Source: Methylorubrum thiocyanatum
GTDB taxonomy: Bacteria > Pseudomonadota > Alphaproteobacteria > Rhizobiales > Beijerinckiaceae
Length of the DNA stretch: 64,000 nucleotides
Direction of reading: 5' to 3'
Assembly: GCA_014138645.1 (NCBI GenBank)
Contig: JACJIB010000003.1
Span: 186,001 to 250,000, forward strand
The position numbers and the translations under genes were made by a program. The notes beneath the pieces are model-generated. The model worked only from the letters and a program-made list of their open reading frames with translations. It was not told where the DNA came from and searched no databases. How positions within the stretch are numbered: the first letter of the stretch is position 1; each line of letters opens with the position of its first letter. Positions 16,950-27,479 of the stretch are shown piece after piece.

Positions 16950-18094
16950 TGCCCGATTCCCTTCATCCGGCCGACGACCCGAACCCGGCCTCCCTGCCGG
17001 CGGCCGAAGCGGTGCTGAACGCCCTGCCGCTGCCGGTGCTCACCATCGGCCCGGACGAGCGTATCCTGCGGGTTAACCACGCCGCCGAGCTGTTCTTCGA
17101 CGCCTCCGCCCGGCTGATGCTGCGGGGGCGGCTTCGCGACATCATCCCCTTCTCCTCGCCGATCATCGCGCTGGTGGCCGAGGTGCGCCGCCGCCGCTCC
17201 AGCGTCTCGGAATACCGGGTCGAGTTGGTCCAGCCCCGCTCAGGCACCGAGCGCAGCGTCGACGTCTTCGCCACGCCGCTTCGCGACGAGGACGACTCGG
17301 TGGTGCTGATGCTCCAGGAGCGCACCATCGCCGACAAGATGAACCGGCAGCTCACCCATCGCGGGGCCGCCCGCTCGATGATCGCCCTCGGCGCGATGCT
17401 CGCCCACGAGATCAAGAACCCGCTCGCCGGCATCCGCGGCGCCGCGCAGTTGCTCGAACAGGAGCGCGACGACGAGGACCGGCTCCTCACGCGGCTGATC
17501 TGCGATGAATCGGATCGGATCGTGCGCATCGTCGAGCGGATGGAGCTGTTCGGCGACGAGCGGCCGGTGGAGCGCGGCCCCGTCAACGTCCACGGCGTGC
17601 TCGATCAGGTGAAGCGCTCGGCGCAATCCGGCTTTGCCCGTCACATCCGCTTCATCGAGAACTACGACCCCTCGCTGCCGCCCGTCCTCGGTAACCGGGA
17701 CCAGTTGATCCAGGTGATCCTGAACCTCGTGAAGAATGCCGCGGAGGCGATCGGCACGGACACGGTGGAGGGCGAGATCACGCTCTCGACCGCCTTCCGC
17801 ACCGGCCTGCGCCTTCAAATCCCCGGCTCGCGCGAGCGCGTCAGCCTGCCCATCGAGGTGGCGGTGCGCGACAACGGGCCGGGCATTCCGCCCGACATGC
17901 TGTCCGACCTGTTCGATCCCTTCGTGACCACCAAGGCGCAGGGATCCGGCCTCGGACTTGCATTGGTGGCCAAGATCGTCGGCGATCATGGGGGCATCGT
18001 CGAATGCGATCCCGTTCCCCGCCGCACCGCCTTCCGGATCCTGCTGCCTATGTCGAGCGCCCGTGATGGGCGTGAATCGGCTGCGGAGCGTTGA
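16949..18094 (+). CDS. ntrB: Nitrogen regulation sensor kinase NtrB
   Basis: A 381-residue soluble histidine kinase that controls NtrC in response to nitrogen status through PII protein. A PAS domain covers about residues 15-130 ([19 protein letters not shown]). The phosphorylated His is H153 in [18 protein letters not shown]. ATPase boxes include [10 protein letters not shown] (N box), [11 protein letters not shown] and [12 protein letters not shown]. There is no membrane segment, as expected. It overlaps the dusB stop and is followed 10 bases later by ntrC. Length is normal. Confidence 0.97.
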   Translation: MPDSLHPADDPNPASLPAAEAVLNALPLPVLTIGPDERILRVNHAAELFFDASARLMLRGRLRDIIPFSSPIIALVAEVRRRRSSVSEYRVELVQPRSGTERSVDVFATPLRDEDDSVVLMLQERTIADKMNRQLTHRGAARSMIALGAMLAHEIKNPLAGIRGAAQLLEQERDDEDRLLTRLICDESDRIVRIVERMELFGDERPVERGPVNVHGVLDQVKRSAQSGFARHIRFIENYDPSLPPVLGNRDQLIQVILNLVKNAAEAIGTDTVEGEITLSTAFRTGLRLQIPGSRERVSLPIEVAVRDNGPGIPPDMLSDLFDPFVTTKAQGSGLGLALVAKIVGDHGGIVECDPVPRRTAFRILLPMSSARDGRESAAER

Positions 18095-18104
18095 GTCGAG
18101 AGCC

Positions 18105-19571
<1,467 letters not shown>

Positions 19572-19653
19572 CTTGATCCTCGAATCGATCGATCAGTCAG
19601 GGCTCGCATCGTGGGCCGATGGCGGTGCGCTCTGACCTCATCAATCGGGAGCC

Positions 19654-19758
19654 GTCATCCCGGGGCCGCGCAGCGGAACCCGGGATCAACCTGCGATGTG
19701 CGGTGATATCGAGCCCCGTCGTGGATTCCGGGTTCGCTTGTCAGCGACCCGGAATGAC
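19654..19758. repeat. Palindromic intergenic element after ntrC
   Basis: An imperfect inverted repeat of about 105 bases whose ends are GTCATCCCGG at 19654 and CCGGAATGAC ending at 19758. Each arm contains a smaller internal palindrome around CCGGGG...CCCGGGAT and ATTCCGGGTT...ACCCGGAAT. This resembles dispersed palindromic repeats of Rhizobiales. It lies in the 275-base gap between ntrC and the helicase gene, where it could terminate the ntrBC transcript or protect its 3' end. The rest of the gap shows no gene. Confidence 0.75.
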
Positions 19759-19846
19759 GACCGGAGGGTATTCGATCCCAGGCCCAAGTCCACACGGCCT
19801 TGTTTCTCCTCTGTTCTCAACGGCCGCGCTTCGCTAAAGGCGCGGC

Positions 19847-21484
19847 ATGCTGCGCCTTCGCGAGTACCAGCGCGCCGCCCTCGACGCGCTCGATCGGCAT
19901 TGGGATCAGGGCGGTGGCCCCGGCCTCGTCGTGCTGCCGACCGGCGCCGGCAAGGCGCTCGTCATCGCCGCCCTGATCCGCGAATGGCTGGAACGGGCGC
20001 CGAGCGCGCGGATCTGCGTCCTCACCCATGTCCGCGAACTCGTGGTGCAGAACCACGGCGAGCTGCTGGCCTACTGGCCCGAGGCGCCCGCGGGCATCTT
20101 CTCCGCCGGAATCGGGCGGCGGGAGGCGGATGCGCAGGTCGTCTTTTGCTCGATCCAGTCCGTGCGCGACCGCGCCGATTTGTTCGGGTCGATCGACCTC
20201 GTCGTGATCGACGAGGCTCATCTCGTGCCGCGTTCGAGCGAGACCGGCTACGGCCGTTTCCTCGCCGCCGCGCGCGCCGCCAGCCCGGATCTCAAGGTCG
20301 CGGGCTTCACCGCGACGCCCTATCGCCTCGATTCCGGCCGGCTCGACGAGGGCGAGGGGCGGGTGTTCGAGCGGATCGTCACCGAAACCCTCGTCGGCGA
20401 CCTGATCCATCAAGGCTATCTCGCACCCCTCGTCTGCAAGGCGACCGCGCTCGCCCTCGACGTGACGGGCGTGCCGAAGCGCGGCGGCGACTACATCCCG
20501 TCGGCCCTGGAGGCGGCGGTCAACCGCGAATGGATCACCCGCGCCGCGGTCGAGGAGATGGTGGGCTACGGCCGCGAGCGGCGGGCCTGGCTCGCCTTCT
20601 GCGCCGGGCTCGCTCATGCGGAGTCGGTGCGCGACGCGATTCGGGCGGAAGGCTTCTCGTGCGAAACCGTGACGGCCGAAACCGGCAAGCGCGAACGCGA
20701 CCGCATCGTCCGCGAGTTCCGCGCCGGAAAGATCCGCTGCCTCGCCTCGGTCGGCGTGCTCTCCACCGGCTTCAACGTGCCGGAGGTCGATCTCATCGCG
20801 CTCCTGCGCCCGACCCAGTCGGCCGGGCTCTACGTGCAGCAGGTCGGGCGCGCCCTGCGCCGGGCGCCGGGCAAGAGCGACGCGATCGTGCTCGATTATG
20901 CCGGCCTCGTGCGGATGCACGGCCCCGTCGACGCCGTGAGCGCCCGCAGCGTCGCGCTCGGGCCGGCAGCCCCAGGGATCGGCCGAGCCAAGCCCTGTCC
21001 CGGTTGCGGCGCTCTGATCGCGCTGAACGCGAGCACCTGCGAAGCCTGCTGGGTCGAGCCGGACTCCGAGGAGGACGAGGCGCCCCACGCCGCGAGCGCC
21101 GAAGACGCGCTGCCGATCCTGTCGGAGGCGATCTCGCCCTGGCGCGAGGTGACCGGCTGGCACCTCGATCGTGGACCCGGCGGCTCCGGTCCGGACCGGC
21201 TCGAAGTCGCGCTGCGCTGGCGCGGCGGCGGCTGCCGGGTCGAGGTCTGCCTGGAGCATTCGGGCCATGCACGCGAGAAGGCGGTGTCCTGGTGGCGCGG
21301 CTTCGGCGGCGCCGAGCCGGTGCCGATGTCGGTCGCCGCGGCCCTGGAGCGGGCGGACGAGCTGGAGCGGCCTGAGGCCCTCAAGATCGACACCGCCGGC
21401 CGGCTCTCCGAGAGCGTGACGGTGCGGTTTTCCGATGGGCGGCGCTTCCGCGACCTGCGCCGCTGGGGCGGTCTGGCCGCGTGA
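19847..21484 (+). CDS. DEAD/DEAH-box superfamily II helicase with C-terminal zinc-ribbon-like motif
   Basis: A 545-residue helicase of the SSL2/type-III-restriction-like group. The N-terminal ATPase starts at once: Q-like LREYQRAALDAL, Walker A PTGAGK (31-36), DEAH at 122-125 in VVIDEAHLVP, and GFTATPYRLDSG (motif III region). The second helicase lobe has CLASVGVLSTGFNVPEVDLIALLRPTQS and QQVGRALRRAPGK. Cys motifs CPGCGALI and CEACW (about 385-405) could bind zinc. The last 130 residues have no recognised domain. It sits between ntrBC and ntrYX, with no obvious link to nitrogen control. Its substrate (DNA or RNA) is unknown. Confidence 0.88.
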   Translation: MLRLREYQRAALDALDRHWDQGGGPGLVVLPTGAGKALVIAALIREWLERAPSARICVLTHVRELVVQNHGELLAYWPEAPAGIFSAGIGRREADAQVVFCSIQSVRDRADLFGSIDLVVIDEAHLVPRSSETGYGRFLAAARAASPDLKVAGFTATPYRLDSGRLDEGEGRVFERIVTETLVGDLIHQGYLAPLVCKATALALDVTGVPKRGGDYIPSALEAAVNREWITRAAVEEMVGYGRERRAWLAFCAGLAHAESVRDAIRAEGFSCETVTAETGKRERDRIVREFRAGKIRCLASVGVLSTGFNVPEVDLIALLRPTQSAGLYVQQVGRALRRAPGKSDAIVLDYAGLVRMHGPVDAVSARSVALGPAAPGIGRAKPCPGCGALIALNASTCEACWVEPDSEEDEAPHAASAEDALPILSEAISPWREVTGWHLDRGPGGSGPDRLEVALRWRGGGCRVEVCLEHSGHAREKAVSWWRGFGGAEPVPMSVAAALERADELERPEALKIDTAGRLSESVTVRFSDGRRFRDLRRWGGLAA

Positions 21485-21548
21485 TCCGGGACTCAAGCGT
21501 GGCTGATTCGTATTAATTTCGCCACACTGTTGTGGCCCCGCATCAGCA

Positions 21549-23948
21549 ATGCCGCTGCTGTCGCGACGTACCCAGGAAGCGCCGTCCGATGCCCCGTCCC
21601 CGGAGGACGGCGCGGAGGCGGTCGCGCGCCGGTTCGACTCGCCTCCGAAGGGGCCGGGCTGGATCGGTGCGGCCGTCGTGGTCACGGCTCTGGTTTCCGC
21701 CTCGGTCACGTTCCTGATCCTGGCCGGCATCATCCAGATCACACGGACGCCGACCTCGGGCGTCGTGCTCCTCGCGGTCAATGCGGCGCTCGTCCTCGCC
21801 CTCGTCGTGGTGATCGCCTGGGAGGCGCGGGTCTTCCTGCATGCCCGGCGCACCCATGCCTCGGTGGCGCGGCTGCATACCCGCATCGTCGGCCTGTTCA
21901 GCCTGATCGCGATTCTGCCGACGATCCTGCTCGCCATCGTCGCCTCGGTCACGATCGATGTCGGCCTGTCGCTCGGCTTCACCGACCGGGTCCGCGACGT
22001 GGTGCTGAAGTCCGTGCAGGTTGCGGACGCCTATCAGGAGAATCACTGCCAGTCGCTCGCCCGCGAGATCCGCATCTTCGCCGACGACCTGACCCGCGCC
22101 CGGCCGAATTTCGATGTGAACCGCGAGTGGTTCGAGGGCTTCATGACGGTCCGCGCCCAGGCGCTCGGCCTGCCGATCGTCAAGATCATGCGCGGCCCCA
22201 ACGAGGTGGTGGCCCGCGCCAATATCGACGTGCTCAAGCAGACGCGTCTGCCCTCGGCCGCCGCCTTCGAGGATGCGGCGAAGTCGAGCGACCCGATCTG
22301 CCTGCTGCCGAACGAGGGCCGGGTCTTCGCCGCGCTGATGCGGATGCCGGCCTACGACAACGCCGTGCTCCTGGTGCAGCGCGAGGTGAGCCAGCTCGCC
22401 ATCGACTTCCCCGGCGTCGCCCGCGCGGCGGCGGCCGAGTACCTGACCTACGACGAGCTGCGCCGCTACGTGCAGATCGCCTTCGCCTCGGTCTTCATCC
22501 TGATCGCGCTGATCACGCTGCTCTCGGCGGTGTGGTTCGGGCTGAACTTCGCCAACCGCTTCGTCGCCCCGATCCGCCGGCTCATCAACGCCGCCGACGA
22601 GGTCGCCGCCGGCAACTTCTACGCCCGCGTGCCGGCGCGGAAATCGGACGGCGATCTCGCCCATCTCGGCGAGAGCTTCAACACCATGACGCAGGAGCTG
22701 CGCCGCCAGCATGACGGCCTGCGGGCGGCCAACGACCTGATCGACCGGCGCCGCCGCTTCACCGAGGCCGTGCTCTCGGGGGTCTCGCCGGGCGTGCTCG
22801 GCGTCGATGCCGATGGCGTCATCACCATCGCCAATCCGGGCGCGGAGCGGACGCTGGGGCTCACGGCCAAGGAACTCGTCGGCCAGCCGCTGACGAATGT
22901 GGTGCCGGAGATCGCCGCCCTGTTCCCCGAGGCCGAGGGACGCCAGCGCGCTCTGCAGCAGCAGATCCAGCTCGTGCGCGGCGGTCGCGAGCGCACGATT
23001 GCCGTCCGCGTCACCAGTGAGCAGGCGCAAGGCGAAGCGCGCGGCTACGTGGTGACGCTCGACGACATCACCGATCTCGTCTCGGCGCAGCGCACGTCGG
23101 CCTGGGCCGATGTCGCCCGCCGCATCGCCCACGAGATCAAGAATCCGCTGACCCCGATCCAGCTCTCGGCCGAGCGTATCCGGCGCAAGTACGGAAAAGT
23201 GATCACCGCCGACAAGGAAGTGTTCGAGCAGTGCACCGCCACGATCGTGCGGCAGGTGGACGAGATCAAGCGGATGGTGGACGAATTCTCCTCGTTCGCC
23301 CGGATGCCCAAGCCGGCGATCACGCAGCAGGATCTGGCCGAGATCGCCCGGCAGAACCTGTTCATGCTGCGCATGGCCCATCCCGATCTGGACTTTCCGT
23401 TCGATACGGTCGGCGCCGATGCGCAGGGCCGTGTCGTCGCCGCCTTCGACGTGCGACTCTTCTCGCAGGCGCTCACCAACATCCTCAAGAATGCGGTCGA
23501 GGCGGTCCAGGCGGTGCCCGAGGACGTGCTGACGGCCGAGGGCGGCAAGGGCCGGGTCGCCCTGAAGCTGATGGTCGAGGATGCGTTCGTGGTGATCGAA
23601 GTCACCGACAACGGAAAAGGCTTTCCGGCAGAGGGGCGCCAGCGCCTGCTCGAACCCTATATGACGACCCGCGAGGGCGGGACCGGCCTCGGCCTGGCCA
23701 TCGTCTCCAAGGTGCTGGAGGAGCATGGCGGGGGGATCGAACTGAACGACAACCCGGAGGGGCGCGGCGGACAGGTCCGCATGCGGCTGCCGCGGGAGGT
23801 CGGGCGGGACGGCGATCAGAATTCCGAGCCCGGCGCGGGAGGGGGGCGGACACGCTCCGCGGCGCCGGACGCGCGTGACGGGACAACGATGGACAAGAAT
23901 ACGGAGGGCGCCATGGAAGCGCGACGCGTCGCGGAGATGCAGCCATGA
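21549..23948 (+). CDS. ntrY: Nitrogen/redox sensor histidine kinase NtrY
   Basis: A 799-residue membrane kinase with several N-terminal membrane segments (about 45-70, 75-100, 120-145, and one near 320), a periplasmic sensing region between the last two, a HAMP domain (near 345-400), a PAS domain (about 420-530), and a kinase core. The phosphorylated His lies in [23 protein letters not shown]. ATPase boxes include NILKNAVEAVQA, DNGKGFPAEG and [14 protein letters not shown] basic, Gly-rich tail of about 45 residues follows. The stop overlaps the ATG of ntrX (ATGA), so the pair is co-translated. NtrYX senses redox and nitrogen status in related bacteria. Confidence 0.96.
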   Translation: MPLLSRRTQEAPSDAPSPEDGAEAVARRFDSPPKGPGWIGAAVVVTALVSASVTFLILAGIIQITRTPTSGVVLLAVNAALVLALVVVIAWEARVFLHARRTHASVARLHTRIVGLFSLIAILPTILLAIVASVTIDVGLSLGFTDRVRDVVLKSVQVADAYQENHCQSLAREIRIFADDLTRARPNFDVNREWFEGFMTVRAQALGLPIVKIMRGPNEVVARANIDVLKQTRLPSAAAFEDAAKSSDPICLLPNEGRVFAALMRMPAYDNAVLLVQREVSQLAIDFPGVARAAAAEYLTYDELRRYVQIAFASVFILIALITLLSAVWFGLNFANRFVAPIRRLINAADEVAAGNFYARVPARKSDGDLAHLGESFNTMTQELRRQHDGLRAANDLIDRRRRFTEAVLSGVSPGVLGVDADGVITIANPGAERTLGLTAKELVGQPLTNVVPEIAALFPEAEGRQRALQQQIQLVRGGRERTIAVRVTSEQAQGEARGYVVTLDDITDLVSAQRTSAWADVARRIAHEIKNPLTPIQLSAERIRRKYGKVITADKEVFEQCTATIVRQVDEIKRMVDEFSSFARMPKPAITQQDLAEIARQNLFMLRMAHPDLDFPFDTVGADAQGRVVAAFDVRLFSQALTNILKNAVEAVQAVPEDVLTAEGGKGRVALKLMVEDAFVVIEVTDNGKGFPAEGRQRLLEPYMTTREGGTGLGLAIVSKVLEEHGGGIELNDNPEGRGGQVRMRLPREVGRDGDQNSEPGAGGGRTRSAAPDARDGTTMDKNTEGAMEARRVAEMQP

Positions 23949-25315
23949 GCGCCGACATCCTGATCGTCGACGACGAAGCCGACATCCGCGATCTGGTCGC
24001 GGGCATCCTGGACGACGAGGGGCACCGCACCCGCACGGCGGCGGGCTCCGACGAGGCGCTGGCGGCGATCGAGTCGCGCCGGCCCCACCTCGTCTTCCTC
24101 GACATCTGGCTCCAGGGCTCGCGCCTGGACGGCTTGCAGGTGCTCGACCTCATCAAAGCCGGCCACCCCGACCTGCCGGTGGTGATGATCTCGGGCCACG
24201 GCAACATCGAGACCGCGGTGGCGGCGATCAAATCCGGCGCCTACGACTTCATCGAGAAGCCGTTCAAGGCCGACCGCCTGATCCTCGTGGCCGAGCGCGC
24301 TCTGGAGGCGTCCCGCCTCAAGCGCGAGGTGCGCGATCTCAAGGTCCGCTCGGGCCAGGCGAGCCGCATCGTCGGCGGCTCGGTGGCGGTCAACCAGCTC
24401 CGTCAGACCATCGAGCGCGTGGCGCCGACCAACGCCCGGGTGATGATCTCGGGTGCGCCCGGCGCGGGCAAGGAACTCTCGGCGCGCACCCTGCACGCCG
24501 CCTCCTCGCGGGCGAGCGGCCCCTTCGTCGTCATCAACGCGGCGACGATCACGCCGGAGACGATGGAAGCCGAGCTGTTCGGCGTCGAGGGCGGCGAGGG
24601 CCGGGTGCGGCGCGTCGGCGCCCTGGAGGAGGCCCATGGCGGCTCCCTCTACATCGACGAAGTCGCCGATATGCCCAAGGAAACGCAGAGCCGGATCCTG
24701 CGCGTCCTCGTCGATCAGAACTTCCAGCGCGTCGGCGGCACCGCCCGCGTCCACGTGGACGTGCGCATCATCTCGTCCTCCTCCCGCGACCTGACGGAGG
24801 AGATCGCCGCGGGCCGTTTCCGCGAGGATCTGTTCCACCGCCTCTCGGTCGTGCCGATCCGCATTCCCTCGCTCGCCGAACGGCGCGAGGACGTGCCGGA
24901 GCTCATCACCTTCTTCATGGAGCAGATCTCGGCGGCGACCGGCCTGCCGCGGCGACGGATCGCCGAGGATGCCATGGCGGTGCTGCAGTCGCACGACTGG
25001 CCCGGCAACGTCCGCCAGCTGCGCAACAACGTCGAGCGGCTGATGATCCTGACCCAGAGCGATCCGGAGCAGGACGTCACGTCGGAGATGCTGCCGACCG
25101 AGATCGGCGCCCTGGTGCCGACGACGCCGACGGGCGCGGGCGGCGAGAAGCTGATGAGCCTGGCCCTGCGCGAGGCCCGCGAGATCTTCGAACGGGAATA
25201 TCTCATCGCCCAGATCGCCCGCTTCTCCGGCAACATCTCCCGTACCGCCGAATTCATCGGCATGGAGCGCTCGGCCCTCCACCGGAAGCTCAAGTCGCTC
25301 GGCATCGGCCCGTAA
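23945..25315 (+). CDS. ntrX: Response regulator NtrX
   Basis: A 456-residue partner of NtrY. The receiver has D53 in VFLDIWLQGSR, with the insert after the Asp that is usual for NtrX. The AAA+ domain keeps a Walker A-like GAPGAGKE and Walker B GGSLYIDEVADMP, but the loop that contacts sigma-54 (GAFTGA in NtrC) is replaced by GEGRVRRVGALEEA. It should therefore act as a conventional regulator, not a sigma-54 activator, as reported for alphaproteobacterial NtrX. A Fis-type HTH ends the protein (GNISRTAEFIGMERSALHRKLKSL). Followed by hfq after 241 bases. Confidence 0.96.
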   Translation: MSADILIVDDEADIRDLVAGILDDEGHRTRTAAGSDEALAAIESRRPHLVFLDIWLQGSRLDGLQVLDLIKAGHPDLPVVMISGHGNIETAVAAIKSGAYDFIEKPFKADRLILVAERALEASRLKREVRDLKVRSGQASRIVGGSVAVNQLRQTIERVAPTNARVMISGAPGAGKELSARTLHAASSRASGPFVVINAATITPETMEAELFGVEGGEGRVRRVGALEEAHGGSLYIDEVADMPKETQSRILRVLVDQNFQRVGGTARVHVDVRIISSSSRDLTEEIAAGRFREDLFHRLSVVPIRIPSLAERREDVPELITFFMEQISAATGLPRRRIAEDAMAVLQSHDWPGNVRQLRNNVERLMILTQSDPEQDVTSEMLPTEIGALVPTTPTGAGGEKLMSLALREAREIFEREYLIAQIARFSGNISRTAEFIGMERSALHRKLKSLGIGP

Positions 25316-25556
25316 GACGGTCCGCCGGTTCGGCGCTGGTGCGCGCGCCGAGCCGAAAATCGGCGGTGGGAGCGATTGCAAGGGGTGGATATTGACGCTG
25401 CGCGCCGCGGGGGACCTCTTGCATCGCGGCAAGCTTCGCCCTGTAATGGAATCGGCCGGGAGCAGCGGTCCCGAAACGGACGAGGCGCCGGCCCGCGACT
25501 CAAGGCACGGGGCCGACCGATCCGCGGTTGCGGTCTCGAAACAAGGATAAAAAGAA

Positions 25557-25811
25557 ATGGCGGGCGAGCGCGCTCAAAACCTCCAGGACACGTTCCTGAA
25601 CCATGTCCGCAAGAACAAGATCCCGCTGACGATCTTTCTCGTCAATGGCGTCAAGCTTCAAGGTGTCGTGACTTGGTTCGACAACTTCTGCGTCCTGCTC
25701 CGCCGCGACGGGCACTCGCAGCTCGTTTACAAGCACGCGATCTCGACGATCATGCCGGGCCACCCGGTGCAGTTGTTCGAGCCGGACGAGACCGCTCCCG
25801 AGAAGGCGTAA
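25557..25811 (+). CDS. hfq: RNA chaperone Hfq
   Basis: An 84-residue Sm-like RNA-binding protein that forms hexamers and assists small-RNA regulation. The Sm1 motif ([28 protein letters not shown] split at about 9-36) and Sm2 motif (HAISTIMP, about 58-65) are both intact, including the proximal-face residues of QDTFLN and the KHAIST core. The C-terminal tail is short, as normal in alphaproteobacteria. An AAGGA site precedes the ATG by about 9 bases. Lies between ntrX and hflX, the conserved order; hflX may share its transcript. Confidence 0.98.
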   Translation: MAGERAQNLQDTFLNHVRKNKIPLTIFLVNGVKLQGVVTWFDNFCVLLRRDGHSQLVYKHAISTIMPGHPVQLFEPDETAPEKA

Positions 25812-25926
25812 CGCTCGTAACCGACATCTGACGGCGCGACCGGATATTTCCCGTCATTTGCGGAAGCGGGCGGATGCAAAATGGCGTCATCGTTCCGACA
25901 TAAGGGAGCGATGACACGGAGACTCC

Positions 25927-27342
25927 ATGACTGAAATCCTTCCGCCGGGCGAAGCACGCCTGCAGGCGAAGGCCGCCCCCGAGGGCGAGATTGCCGCCGC
26001 GACCCGCACCCTGGTGCTCGGTCCCTACCTCAACCGCGCCGCCCAGCGTCCCGTGCCCGGACAGACGGAGACCGTCCGCTCCGACGAGGCGCGGCTCGAC
26101 GAGGCGGTGGGCTTGGCGGCGGCCATCGACCTCGACGTGGCCCGGGCGATCGCGGTGCATCTCCAGCGCCCGCGTCCCTCGACCTATCTCGGCAAGGGCC
26201 GGGTCGAGGAGGTCGCCGGCCTCATCAAGGCCGAAGAGATCGGCCTCGTGGTGATGGACTGCGCCCTCTCGCCGGTGCAGCAGCGCAACCTCGAGAAGGC
26301 CTGGGGCGCCAAGGTCATCGACCGGACCGGGCTGATCCTCGAGATCTTCGGCCGGCGCGCCTCGACCCGCGAGGGCACGCTGCAGGTCGAGCACGCCCAT
26401 CTGGCCTACCAGAAGTCCCGCCTCGTGCGGTCCTGGACCCACTTGGAGCGGCAGCGCGGCGGCTTCGGCTTCCTCGGCGGCCCCGGCGAGACCCAGATCG
26501 AGGCCGACCGGCGGATGATCCAAGAGCGGATGACACGGATCGAGCGCGATCTCGACGCCGTCACCCGCACCCGCGGCCTGCACCGCAAGAGCCGGGCGCG
26601 GGTGCCCTACCCGATCGTCGCGCTCGTCGGCTACACGAACGCGGGGAAATCGACCCTGTTCAACGCTTTGACCAAGGCCGAGGTGCGGGCGCAGGACATG
26701 CTGTTCGCCACCCTCGACCCGACGGCGCGGGCGACCAAGCTGCCGCACGGCGAGACGGTGATCCTGTCCGACACCGTGGGCTTCATCTCGGATCTGCCGA
26801 CCTCGCTGATCGCTGCCTTCCGCGCCACGCTGGAGGACGTGATCGAGGCCGACATCCTGCTCCACGTGCGCGACGTCTCGCACGGCGACACCCAGGCGCA
26901 GGCCGAGGACGTCGAGGGCGTACTGCGCGAACTCGGCATCGAGCCGGATGCGGAGCGGATCATCGAGGTGTGGAACAAGGCCGACCTCTTGGACGACGGC
27001 GAGCGGACCCGGCTTCTCAACCTCAGCGCCGCGCATCGCGGCGCGGGTCCGGCGCCGATCCTCGTCTCGGCGCTGACGGGGGAGGGGCTGCCGGCGCTCG
27101 CCGAGCGGATCGAGGGGCAGGTGGCGCGGGCGCGCTCGACCTTCGCGGTGACGCTCCCGCCGGAGGACGGCGCCGCTCTCAACTGGCTCTACGAGAATGC
27201 CGAGGTGCTCGACCGGCAATCCGAGACCGGCGGCGCGATCGCGCTGACGATCCGGATTGCACCGGAGAAGGAGCCGCGCTTCCTCAACCGGTTCGAGGCG
27301 GCCCAGCGCATCGGCGGCCCGGTGACTGCGCCGACCGCCTGA
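25927..27342 (+). CDS. hflX: GTPase HflX
   Basis: A 471-residue ribosome-associated GTPase that splits stalled or heat-damaged ribosomes. The N-terminal domain has the family motifs [12 protein letters not shown] and [16 protein letters not shown]; the G domain follows with G1 GYTNAGKS at 235-242, G3 [10 protein letters not shown], and G4 NKAD in EVWNKADLL. There is a slightly extended N-terminus (about 30 residues). Located 115 bases after hfq, as in many alphaproteobacteria. Its transcript very likely ends at the hairpin at 27424-27461. Confidence 0.97.
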   Translation: MTEILPPGEARLQAKAAPEGEIAAATRTLVLGPYLNRAAQRPVPGQTETVRSDEARLDEAVGLAAAIDLDVARAIAVHLQRPRPSTYLGKGRVEEVAGLIKAEEIGLVVMDCALSPVQQRNLEKAWGAKVIDRTGLILEIFGRRASTREGTLQVEHAHLAYQKSRLVRSWTHLERQRGGFGFLGGPGETQIEADRRMIQERMTRIERDLDAVTRTRGLHRKSRARVPYPIVALVGYTNAGKSTLFNALTKAEVRAQDMLFATLDPTARATKLPHGETVILSDTVGFISDLPTSLIAAFRATLEDVIEADILLHVRDVSHGDTQAQAEDVEGVLRELGIEPDAERIIEVWNKADLLDDGERTRLLNLSAAHRGAGPAPILVSALTGEGLPALAERIEGQVARARSTFAVTLPPEDGAALNWLYENAEVLDRQSETGGAIALTIRIAPEKEPRFLNRFEAAQRIGGPVTAPTA

Positions 27343-27423
27343 GCCGCCCCTTCACGGTCGCTTGGCGGCTCCTTCACCCAGTGCCGCAACCGTTCCTCGA
27401 ACGATGCTGCCCTTGAAACGGGA

Positions 27424-27461
27424 AGAGCCGGTGCCGCTCCTGGCGGCACCGGCTCTTTTTT
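27424..27461 (+). terminator. Intrinsic terminator after hflX
   Basis: A perfect 13-base-pair stem, AGAGCCGGTGCCG paired with CGGCACCGGCTCT (27424-27436 and 27444-27456), with a 7-base loop CTCCTGG and a T run immediately after. The T run lies only on the plus-strand side, so it ends the hfq-hflX transcript. It lies 82 bases after the hflX stop and just before the end of the convergent permease gene. Confidence 0.9.
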
Positions 27462-27479
27462 CTCTGCGGTCCTGCGTCC

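Noticed and set aside
25820..25855. Weak inverted repeat after hfq (TGACGG ... CCGTCA) as terminator
   Set aside because: Six-base stem with a 16-base loop and only TTT after it; too weak to claim.
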